From the NCBI RefSeq assembly GCF_014066305.1, contig NW_023501068.1, positions 543,501 to 607,500 of the forward strand: 64,000 bases of DNA. The letters run 5' to 3'. Below, piece after piece: positions 36,786 through 47,311 of this stretch. Source of the stretch: Letharia columbiana. Its lineage: Eukaryota; Ascomycota; Lecanoromycetes; Lecanorales; Parmeliaceae. The translations under genes were made by a program, and so were the position numbers. Below the pieces are notes generated by a model. It did not search any database and was not told where the DNA came from. It worked only from the letters and a program-made list of their open reading frames with translations. Numbering within the stretch: the stretch's first letter is position 1; every line of letters starts with the position of its first letter.

Positions 36786-37149
36786 GATACTATCTTCTAA
36801 GATACGTCTTTCTCTCTTATCTATTCTTTATTATTCTATTTTAAAATCTTTTAACGCGTATTAAATTCTAAATATCGTTAAAAAGAAGCTTCTAAATAAG
36901 AGAAAGGCGCTATTAAAAATTCTCTATTACGAGATCTATTAATAAACTTCTTTAATAACGATTTCGATAGTCTACGTTCTTTTAGTCTATCTTTTAACTC
37001 TTATTTAGAATCTCTATAGCTTTATAGTAAATTACTATTAATTATTTAATTGTCTTATATATATATAAAATTTAGAGAGTAATTACTATTTATATATCTA
37101 TTCTAATATCTTTAAAGAACGAAAAATCGATATTTAGCTAAATCTATAT

Positions 37150-40100
37150 TATAAATAATATTTAAAATTAGTTTATAATATGATATAACTTTCTTCTAAT
37201 CGCGTTTTCGATATTAACTTTATTAGATATAACTACTATAATTATATCAATTAGACGCTTTATTATAAAATAGTTATAAATCTTAAAAATATTAATCTCT
37301 ATATTAATATTGTTAAATTAATATCTAAAAAACTAAAAGCTAATTTAAATATATAAGATTATAAACTATTTGATAAGAATTTATAGTATTATGATTTATA
37401 TATCTATAATTATTCTACTTTAGATAAGATTATTATCGTTTATAAGAGTAATATTAATAACTTACTAGATATATCTAAGATTAGAAATATATTAATAAAA
37501 ACTCGAAATAATAAGAGATTTAATATTTAATATTAGTATCTAGTCTATATATCTCTATACTATTCTTTTATCTTTTTATTCGATAAATAGTTATAATATA
37601 ATAATATATTTAATATAGATATTATATTAAATAAGAGCTTTCTTATCTAACGAAGTAAGAATAATAAAATTATCTTATAAGTTAAAGAAATTATTAAATA
37701 AAATAATTCTAAATAAATAATGCTTATCTTATATTATAAATCTATCTTATTTATATTTCTTCTATTCTATTAATTACTAACTTTTTATAAATATATAATA
37801 TAAGATTATTCTAATAAATTTAATTAGTTTTTTTACTATAATAAATTACTATAGTATTTTATTTATAATATCTATATAACTATCGAAAATAATAAACTTT
37901 ATTAATTAAAGATAAATTAGAAGATTATTTAAGTTAATATCTATTAAGTTATCGTTAATACTTATATTAATAAAGTTATTATAAATAATTAGACTAGTAA
38001 ATAACATATTATTCTCTCTTTCTTCTATTAAGAAAGTTTATAATTTATAAAATAACTCTACTAGAATATTATTACTCTATTTATTAAATTTAACTAATTA
38101 AATCTCTTTATAACTTTTATCTATAATTTAAAATAAATTGAGATTATTAAAAATCTTTTATCTAATAAACGAGTTATTAATTAATCTAATCTAATTATTA
38201 AAGTATTTAGATTAAAGCTAAAAACTCTTATAAATAATATTCTAAAGAAAAAGCTACTAAGTATACTCTTATTCTTCTTACCCCCTATTATAGTATAATA
38301 ACTCTCCTCTATATTATCTAATAAAATAACCTCTTAAGCCATATATTAATTAAGCGATTAATATAAATTATAATTTCTAAAAGTACTTCTAATATAGTTT
38401 AGCTTATTATATATTATAATTTCTATTAATTAACCCTATAATAATATCTATTTTTTTTTACTCTTATAAAAACGAAGTATAATTAATTAAAATATTAATT
38501 AGCTTTAATTCTAACTAACTTTATAAGTAATAAATCCAGTTTCGATCTATATTTATACTATTGAATTTTAAAAATAAAGCCTACTATATATCTATATTCT
38601 TATTATTTTATATTCTAAAAACTAATTCTTTAGTATCGCTAAGATTAACGTCGCTATTAATACTAAAATTTCTAATTAAAATCTATTTCTTAATCTTTAT
38701 ATAACTATTACTAGATATATATTTTATAAAAATTATAATTAATATACTATTAATAGAATAGATATTATTTTATCTTATTAAGTTTTAGATAAGAATATAT
38801 ATAATAAGCGATTTTCGAAGTACTTTAGTGACTATATTATCTTTAAATTAGATTTTAAATATTTTATATATTATTAATATAGATTTATTAAGATATTAGA
38901 TAATAAATCTAAATAGAATTATTAAGTAATATTTTATAGTCTCTATTTATTAGTTAAGTATAACGCTTATATTAATATAAAGCTTTACGCTAATATTAAA
39001 GTCTATAAATATATTTTTAATCATATTTATAAGAGTAGTAATTAAATTAATTATTAAATAAAGTATAAAAGCGATATAAATTAAGACGATATAAGATTAG
39101 ATTAAATAAATAAGATTTAAAAGTATTAAGATATATAATAGATAGACTCTACGAAGGTCTATTAGAGGATTTTTAATTTTAAATTATATAATTATAATTC
39201 TTCTATTAAACGATTATTTATTTATTTCTTAAGTTAATAAAATATAAATAATAATTTATTTTATATAATTAATTTAAAATATGAACGCTAGATTAAGCTA
39301 ATAGTCTTCTTTTTACTAAATTAATAATATTAATAAAAAAACGAATAGAAGATTTCTTTTATATTAATTTATCGATATAATATATCTAGAAAAAGAATAA
39401 GCGAGATATATTTAAATAAAGTCTATATTAGAGATATAGAAGTATTATTATAAAAATATACTATATTAATCTAAACGCTAGAAAACTCTTTTATTTACGA
39501 TATCTTCTTCTAAATATATTAAATTCTATATTCTTTAAAGATTTAGATATAATAGATAATAATATTCTTTTTTTCTATTATAATATCTATATAGTAAGAG
39601 ATTTACTTTATAATAATATTAAATAAAATTAAGTATTAGATAAAATAGCGATTTAGAAAAAAAAATATTACTTATAAAGTCTCTTTATAATAATTCTACT
39701 ATAATATAAATTTAATAATTCTCTAAATTTATAAAATAAGTATAAATTAAAATATATAGATAATTTCTTTTTTATTAAGTAGAAATATTTTAAGCGTAAT
39801 ATAAATAGCTTATTACGCTAATAATAATATTAAAATATTATAACTTTTTTTAATATAATATTTCTTTTTTTATATATTAAAACTTTTCGCGTTAGATTTT
39901 TTTTTTTAATAATTTCTTTAATAAGTTAAAGTACTTTAAACTATAGAATAAAAAGATTATTATATTAATAATAATTTTAAAATATCGCGACTTTTATTAA
40001 TATAATATTCTTTTTTTAACTACTAAAACTTTTCGCGCTAGATATATTTTTTCTTTTTTTATTTATAAATAATTTAATTCTCTATTTATACTTTATATAT

Positions 40101-41560
40101 ATTTCTTAATTAATACTTATTATTCTTTATTTAAATTATCTAATAATCTTATTTATATCCTTTAAACTTAATATTATATTCTCTCTCTATTAAATAATAT
40201 ATAATATAAATAAATTATCGTTAAAGACTTTTATTTTTATTTAATTTAAATTCGCTTAGAGAAAAATAATATTAATTTTATAAAGAATATTAGTCTTATT
40301 ATTAACTTTAATCTACTCGCGATCTAGTTAGACTATAAATAGTATTATATTAATAAATAAAATCGATTTCTATATAAATTATATAGTTATTAAACTAATA
40401 TCTAGATTTAGATATAAGCGAGTTTTAATAATAATTAAATTATTATAACTAACGCTATTTAAAATATAATCTCTTATTTTAATAGCTAATTCTTCTTTCT
40501 TAATAATTATAAAAATATTAATAAAATTATACTTTAGAATATTATATTATAAAGAGTATAAAATAACTTTAAAATAGTTATTACTATAATTTTATCTAAT
40601 ATTATCTCTATTCTTTCTTAAAATAATATTATTACTTATTCTTACTTTAAGATTTTTCTTAATATTATTATTTAATCTAATTATAATATATCGATAAACT
40701 CTAATTTAACTCAATTATTAAAGGCGACTAAGCTTATTTTCTAAAATAAGATCTTTATATAAAATTACTACGATATTCAGATCGTTAATTATATACTTTA
40801 AAATATTTAAAAAAACTCTATTTCTTTTAATAGTATAATTATATATTTTTATAATAACTTTTATTAAATTCTTTTAATTATTAAAAATACTAAATTAGAT
40901 TATATCGCTTAAGCTATATTAAAGATATTCTATCTTTAAAATTATATTTAAATTCTTAAATTAATAAAAAATATAAAACTTTAAAATCTTAATCTTATAA
41001 ATTAAAGTTAAATTAATATAAATAAATTCGCTTAAAGATTATTAGATATAAATAATAATATCTTAATAAGCTTCGAAGAATAAGAAGCTATTAATTAGTT
41101 TATTAGATAATTATTAAATAACTTTATTATTTAGCTAATTAATACTATTTATAATAACTTTAATCTATATTAAATAGCTAATTTCTATATATATAAGCGA
41201 TTCTTTATATTCTTAATACAAATATCATCTAATTTAATAGTTAAATTTTTAATAAGTTTTCTAAGATTAAGACTATTTATAATAATAAAGATTAAGTTAT
41301 TAATAAGAAAGATAGCTTTCTTCTATCTATTAAAATAATAAATGTCTTTAAATTAATCTTAGTTTTACTCTATTATTTAAAGTTAAAATAAAATTATATA
41401 ATAATATTATTAAGAAATTTAAAATAGTATATAAGTTTATATAATAGAATATATCTATAAATTAAATATATTAGATCTAAAATATTTAATTATTATATTC
41501 TTAAAAAGTAAATAATAAATAATATTATATATTATATATTCCTCTAGCTTCATCTAATTT
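37150..41560 (+). pseudogene. Helitron Rep / PIF1-type DNA helicase, RIP-destroyed
   Basis: No open frame survives, but reading through stops in the plus-strand frames gives blocks in the order expected for Helitron proteins. Near 38.95-39.05 kb is N-A-Y-I-N-I-K-L-Y-A followed by YIFKHIYK (Helitron: HINVE..C..IKYLFKYI.KG). Near 39.42-39.53 kb is YYINLNARKLFYLRYLLLNI (usual: NPNAGERFYLRLLL). Near 40.70-40.83 kb is LTQLLKATKLIF with a degraded W-D-E box and NYYDIQIVNY (PIF1: LIIWDEAPM..R..AVDR). Near 41.38-41.43 kb is ILLRNL followed by LYNRIYI (PIF1: MLLRNLN..GLCNGTR). A catalytic Rep HUH motif was not found with certainty. Known role: rolling-circle transposition. Dead copy. Confidence 0.7.
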
Positions 41561-42115
41561 AAACGATTTATATATTTTCTTTTAATATATTTAATTTCTA
41601 ATTTAATTAGCCTTTAGTATAATAATTAATAAATCTTAAAACTAATTATTATAGTAAATTAATCTATATTTATATTTTAAGATTTTTATTTATAACTAAT
41701 TATATATAGCTTTATACTAAATTATTAATAAAATTAATTTATTAATTATAATTTTAGATAATTTATTAAGAAGATAACTTATTTAATTAGCGAGATATAT
41801 TAAAAATAAATTTTTTAAGTAGATATTACTTTTTTAGATAAGAATAAAATTAATTAGCGATCTATAGTAATAAAAGTAAACTATTTATTATATAAAAAGT
41901 AAATAAAGTTTAATTTAACTTAGAATTAAGGCTTTTATCTTTTTTATTAATTTTATAATAATAAAAGTAGATTAAAAATATATAGTAAGCGATTAGAGTT
42001 TAATTTAACTTAGAGCTAAGACTAAAATTTTATTTAATTTAGAAAAATCTAACTTTATTTAACTTAGAAAAATAAAAAATTTAACTTTATAAATTTAATT
42101 TATAGGTCTTTACTT

Positions 42116-42640
42116 GTAAAATAGAATAAAATTAAATAAAATTAAAAAATCTTAAATTTATATATATAATTAATTATAAATTTAAGATTATTTTTTTTTT
42201 AATTAAACTATTTAAACTAGCTCGCTAATTCTCTTAAGATTCTTTATTAAAAAATAGATATACGTTATTTATAAATAAAATCACTTTTTAATTTTCTATT
42301 AAAATTAAAATTTTTTTTTTTAAATTTTAAAGCGTAATTTATTAAAATTCGATTTTATAATTATTAATAGATAAGAAGCTTAAATATCGTCTATTAAAGA
42401 TTACTTATTAAATTTATTAATAGCCTTAATTAAAAAATATATATATATTATTTAATTTTAGAATAACTTTCTTATTTTCGATAAAAGTTTATTAATTCTT
42501 TTTTTAAATTATAAATTATAAATTTTATTTTTAAATAAAGTAAGAGATATATAGTTTTATCTTATAACTATCTAAAGATAAAAAATTTAAAAAAATTAAA
42601 AATTAATTTAATTTATAAATTTAAAGTTATTTAGAATAAT
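42116..42640 (+). repeat. R1-like repeat, copy 10 (degraded)
   Basis: Begins directly after the right end of the Helitron-like element with TAAAATAGAATAAAATTAAA and an AAAAAATCTTAAATTTATAT block, then two degraded internal modules. The outer end is unclear, about 42600-42640. Confidence 0.5.
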
Positions 42641-44031
42641 AGAATAATAAATAAGTAATATTAAAGTAAATTAATTATATATTATATTAAGTAGAAAAGC
42701 GTTAATAGCTAAGCTAATTAAATTAAATATTTATTCTATATTAGCGTTATTATCTATTTTTAAGTATATAATTATTAATTATAATATTAATTAGAAAAAT
42801 TAGTTTTTAATATAAATATTAGAAATAATATAGCGATATTTTATTTAAATAATATAAACTTCTATTATAATAAAAAGATAGAATTTATATATTAAATATT
42901 TATTTTATTTTATTTCTAATATTTTATTTATATATATATCTCTTTTAATTTTTATTTAAATTTTTTAATTTTAAAATATTATTTAAAACTTTATCTAGTC
43001 TAGTCTTAGCTTTTTTAATTAATATTTTTTATATAAAATATTAATCAATATATTTTAATATAAAAATAATAAAAATCTTTTTTTCTTTTAAATATTAATA
43101 ATAAAAATAATAAAAATAGTAATAGATAAAGATAGTATAAAATATATATAATTAAATTAGATCTAATAATTATTATTAACTTATTTATTAATACTTAATA
43201 ATTAAGAAATCTTAAAAATAAATATAATTTAATAAATATATATTTATCGATTTCGAGATATTATTAATTAATTATTATTATTATAATAAGATTTTAATTT
43301 ATTTAATTATAAATTATATAATAATTAATATAAGAGTATATATTAAATTTAAGAAATATATTAAGAAATTTAATTTCAATACTTTATAAGAAGTAAATTC
43401 TATTAATAATTATTAAGATTAAATATATTTTTAAGTTAGATACTATAAATTATTTTTCTAATTTCTTAATAAATAAATCGCTTAATATTAAAAGATTTAA
43501 GTTTTTATAAAATTTATAATATATTCTTTATATAGTATATATTACTTAATTAATCTTAAAAGAACTTCTTAATAATATTAAATTTATATTAATAAATAAC
43601 TTTTTTTAGAAAAATTAAGATAATAAAGAAAATAAGAATTACGTTTAAATAAATATAATTTATTTATTAATAACTTTAATAAAAATATAATATTTCTTAT
43701 TACTATTCTAATTATTATATTATTAATTATTTTAAAAGTTAAAAAATTATTATATATATTAATATTAGCGAGTAGTATAAGAAAGTCTTTTTTATATTAT
43801 AAATTATAACTTTAAAATAAAAATATTTTAATATTGAATAAATATTAAACTTCTAAAATTAAAAATATTAAAAATATTTTTTAAGCTTTTTTAGAATATT
43901 AAGATTCGCTAGAATATAATTTATTAGATATTACTCTCCGCTCTACTTCTTTATATTAATACTATATACTTTTTAAAAAGTTAATTTATTATCTATTTAA
44001 AATTAAAAAATATAATATAATTATCTATCCG
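42641..44031. other. AT-rich degraded DNA, nothing recognised
   Basis: Nearly pure A/T with no frame and no identified terminal repeats. Composition changes abruptly to normal at about 44028. Confidence 0.4.
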
Positions 44032-44295
44032 AGCCGGAGCTTTCCCGCCAACTTCCAGGCCGAGGAGGATGTGAGCGATATTGTGCCTCGGAAGCGAGCT
44101 GAAGCCTTGTTGCGCGAAATGGGCAGACACAGGTGGACAAGCTTGGAGGAAAGTATCAAGAGGAACACGGAAGACCTGGTGTAAAATGTGGGTGGCGACG
44201 TGGCCCACGGGAAAGTCTTGGTTGGGTCCGGTTGTCCTACCCAAGTCCATGATCAGCACGGCCTCGTATTATGCAGTGTCACGTCAATTCCTTAA
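44032..44295 (+). pseudogene. Unrecognised coding fragment with an in-frame TAA
   Basis: A single frame of normal codon composition reads FPANFQAEEDVSDIVPRKRA, continues through KRNTEDLV, hits TAA at 44182-44184, then resumes NVGGDVAHGKVLVGSG and PTQVHDQHG up to TAA at 44293. The left edge is the AT-rich boundary. The family was not recognised. The TAA could derive from CAA by a C-to-T change in CpA context. The opposite strand also has an 88-codon frame over this interval, but this plus-strand reading looks more protein-like. Confidence 0.4.
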
Positions 44296-44783
44296 AAATG
44301 GCAAGTTTATAAATATGAATATTGTTTTCTTGTGTACTGATCTTTGATCAGTGATTTCCACCACTGTCCTCTCTCTCTTATCTGTTGCACGTGAGGGCCC
44401 CACAAGGCTGAGATGGAACTCACGACGCTAAGTCTCTTTTCGCCACAGCTTGACTGGGGGCTAGTGAGGGAGAGGCACAGCACACACTTATGGCAGGATA
44501 GCCGAGATTGCCATGTTGGAAGAGCCTTGAATAGGCGGTGTCCCCCCCGTTTCTTGCTCCTCATTCCTCATTCTTGTTTCTCTCGTCGCAAGAAGAGGTT
44601 TTTGGACTTTTGGGTATATATTGCGAGATTTTGTTTAGCGGCGTTTTTTAGTACGGGTTGTCCCGCTCCGTACGGTTGAGTGCTGCGTACTGACTGTATT
44701 TGCTTCTGGGATTTGATCTTACAGCCAGACGCTTGATTACGATGGATTTTGTACAGTTGAACCATCGCATTTACAATACTTAC
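44296..44783. other. Normal-composition DNA without confident gene
   Basis: Short overlapping frames on both strands, none with recognisable motifs. Probably intergenic or old untranslated sequence. Confidence 0.35.
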
Positions 44784-44956
44784 CTAGCTATGCGGTTTTT
44801 CGTGCTCTGAATATGGTATCCGTGGTTCCACGCCCGGGACAGGGTGTCCTTGACCTTTTCGGTCTAGACATAGCCGCGGAAAAGGCGGGACAGGCCCTCG
44901 TAGGAGATGGGCTCGTGGCGTACGGAAATATTGCACGGTACTAAGGTGGCCCTGCC
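44784..44956 (-). pseudogene. Unrecognised short coding fragment with an in-frame TAG
   Basis: On the minus strand one frame reads SVRHEPISYEGLSRLFRGYV, then TAG at 44866-44864, then TEKVKDTLSRAWNHGYHI, ending at a stop near 44784. The phrasing is protein-like but the family was not identified. TAG could be a mutated CAG (CpA context). No start or splice context was found. Confidence 0.35.
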
Positions 44957-45099
44957 ATGCATCTCAGATCACACGCGTCAATCGACATCTGAAATCGAGT
45001 GTTTTGACATTTTCTATCTCGTGGCGTGTACGTAGATGCACGTGTTACACATACATCAACAAGTGTATCTGGTGTAATTGATGGAGCGGGAGCCCGAAT

Positions 45100-45851
45100 T
45101 TACACCCACTGCTTGTTTCCAAGGTGCGAGACAAACGCACCACCAAACCCACCCTCGATGCTGGCCTTCTCCCAGGTCGACCTGACATGTCGGACGGATT
45201 CTTCCGGACTGATTGGGCCCTTGAAGTGAGGCGCATAAGTGACGAGCTTGCCCATGAATCCCATTAATAAAAAGGTCCAGATGTTGCAAATGGTAAGGAC
45301 TTTCTTGACCTTGCCCTTCAGGACAAGAGGGAGGAAGAGGTGGAAGAGGTGGATGTTGCCGACAACATTGGTCTGCGATAGCTGCGATGAAACAGCATCA
45401 ACCTCCTCGACCTTGTCGCTCCTGTTGAACACATCGCATTAATTTACAGACCAGCCCGGAGACAGTAGCCAGAAGGAAGTAGACCTACAATGCGCCGATG
45501 GGTCCATAGGTGTCGAGGTAGGGCACCAAAGCTCCGTTGGCCACCAGATAGTCGATGCCACGCTCGCCGATGGTCTCGGCCGTGTCGGCAGCGGCTTGCT
45601 TCAGGCTGGCGTACTTGGTGAGGTCTGCATGGAGGATGTGGATATTGTGACGGTCGCCCAGCTCTGCCGCTATCTTCTTCTCGGTCGCAGCTTTGTCGCG
45701 GACCAGACCGACAACCAGGTTCTTCTGGTCTTCCCAGATCTGCCTAAGGAACTCGAACTAGGCTGGAATTAGATAAAGACGGTGCGTTACGCGGGAAAAT
45801 CAGACTCACCCCGATTCCCTTGGACACTCCAGTGACAACGTAAACGGACAT
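45100..45851 (-). pseudogene. Short-chain dehydrogenase/reductase (SDR), frameshifted and lacking its catalytic core
   Basis: Exons 45851-45810, 45758-45489 and 45421-45100, introns 51 and 67 bp. Exon 1 gives MSVYVVTGVSKGIG, the classical TGxxxGxG cofactor motif. Exon 2 continues FEFLRQIWEDQK, then needs a 1-base correction at about 45720 (an extra A in AAGAAACC) before LVVGLVRDKAATEKKIAAEL, HILHADLTKY and DYLVANGAL. Exon 3 has TNVVGNIHLFHLFLPLVLKG but jumps from KKVLTI directly to a GKLVTYAPHFKGPISPEESV tail, so the roughly 80-90 residues that should hold the catalytic Ser and Tyr-x-x-x-Lys are missing. Family role: NAD(P)H-dependent oxidation or reduction of small alcohols and ketones in the cytosol. 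This copy cannot be active. Confidence 0.85.
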
Positions 45852-46470
45852 GTTGAGTGAGTGCGTAATGATTCTAAGTTGGATAAATTGTGTGTGTATA
45901 TGTGTAGAAAGCGATAAGGACCTTGTCTCGAATGTTATAATTCGGTTGATTTGATAGAAAAGAGATCTATAAACGGGAATCATATTACATGCCAGGTGCT
46001 TAATACTACTACCCGATTAATAATAGATACCTAGAAACTTGCCTTCAATCTCCCTTGACGTAAGACATTCAGCGTATATTACATATATAGTAGAGTAGAA
46101 CAGTTTCAGACAGACTTGGCAAACATTCGATTAAATTAATCCCTTATTAGTCAGACGAAAAGTATCAAGATGTCGGAGCCGAGGGGGATACGGAATATAT
46201 TTCGACTAGACAGGTCTCGTATCTCTAAATTAGAACGATCGGAGTAAGTAACGGAATTCATTCATAGTAAACCCTTATACTAATAACCCATATAATACTT
46301 TCAGAACATCAATATGCCCACCTAACAGCGGCACGAGTTGGGAGTCTCGGACTTGAACTTTTCACTTTTACTATACCCAGCCTTAAAGTTCGTCCCTCGC
46401 TTCCTATCACGTATTAAGCTTGATATACTAGAATAAGCGTACTATATAAGTCAATCACGTGTGTTAGCCT
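45852..46470. other. Normal-composition flank upstream of the SDR pseudogene
   Basis: No gene recognised. Probably the old SDR promoter and intergenic DNA; a short ATG frame at 46171 has no motif. Confidence 0.4.
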
Positions 46471-46804
46471 TTAAACTAGATAGTTATAATCTTATTTCTT
46501 AAAACTACTCTTACTAGATTATATATAGATTAATATTTAATAAATTTAATTAGACTTAGTAAGTCTTCTTAGTTTACGCCGTCGTAGATTCATAAAAGAG
46601 ATATTATTCTCGCACTTTTTTTTACTTATTAAAATATATAATATATATAATCTACGTAACGAACTTAACTTCGAATAGTTTCTTATCGATAATCCCTCGT
46701 TTATATTAATATAGTCTCTCGCGTATAATCTATATATTAAGCTTTTAATCTCTAAGTTATTAAATTAAGATAAAAGATAATATTAATTCTTTATATTATA
46801 CGAC
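46471..46804. other. AT-rich degraded DNA
   Basis: RIP-type composition begins near 46480. Nothing recognised before the R1 copy. Confidence 0.4.
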
Positions 46805-47159
46805 TTTAGATCTATAAATAAAATTTATAATCTATTTTATTAATTAGAATTATCGAGTAAATTTAATAAGCGAACTTTAATAAGCGATATTTAAATTCTT
46901 TATATCTAAATAATTAAAAGACTAAATTTTAGAATTTTTAAAATATTAAAATATATAAATTACGCTTTATAATTTAGAAAAAATCTAAAAAGATTTAATA
47001 GAAAATAAAAAAGCTATTTTAAATTTAAATAATATATCTTTTTTTCGATTAAGACTATCGTGCGAACTTTAATAACTAAAATTTAAACTTCTTATCGTTA
47101 AATAATTATAAGACTAAATTTTTAATTTTTTATATTATTAAAACGCGTAATCTATACTC
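46805..47159 (-). repeat. R1 interspersed repeat, copy 11, left piece (split by Copia-B)
   Basis: Starts AGATCTATAAATAAAATTTA (reverse-orientation R1 end), includes two GCGAACTTTAATAA modules, and is interrupted at 47159. The right piece resumes at 54242 after the Copia-B element. Confidence 0.75.
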
Positions 47160-47311
47160 TATTAAAATATGAAGATAGAATACTTAGTTATATTAACTAT
47201 AGAGTTCTATAAAAGAAAAGAGCGACTTAACACAGACGCGCTAAGGCGTGTCACGTGACGTAGTTACATGATCGTTAAGACGCCAAGAGTTACGTAATCC
47301 GAATTTCAACA
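47160..47311 (-). repeat. LTR of Copia-B copy 2 (low-coordinate, 3' LTR)
   Basis: 152 bp from TATTAAAATATGAAGATAG to GAATTTCAACA (TG..CA ends with the first G mutated). Less mutated than its partner at 54090-54241. Confidence 0.88.

Larger units (their letters stand above)
34041..42115 (+). mobile_element. Helitron/Helentron-like element candidate with inverted ends, RIP-inactivated
   Basis: The left end reads AAGTAAAGGCCTATAAATTA, then a TCTAAGTTAAAT-containing block and CTCTAATCGCTTACTATA. The right end (42115 leftward, reverse strand) carries the same words in the same order, so the unit of about 8.07 kb has inverted ends. From left to right it contains a degenerate array of ~200-bp repeats (34.41-35.79 kb), a large inverted repeat around an R1 copy (35.83-36.79 kb), and a degraded Rep-PIF1 helicase gene on the plus strand. 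Fungal Helentron-type elements are known to have asymmetric inverted ends and minisatellites, which fits, but the exact termini of this element are inferred from two ends only. Confidence 0.55.

Noticed and set aside
45744..45983. 79-codon minus-strand frame beginning upstream of the SDR
   Set aside because: Its first ~44 codons are 5' leader and its end reads into intron 1; the real start is the ATG at 45851.
46325..46385. Possible tRNA (minus strand contains GTTCAAGTCC)
   Set aside because: The sequences on either side cannot form the T stem or an acceptor stem, and no anticodon arm is placed correctly.
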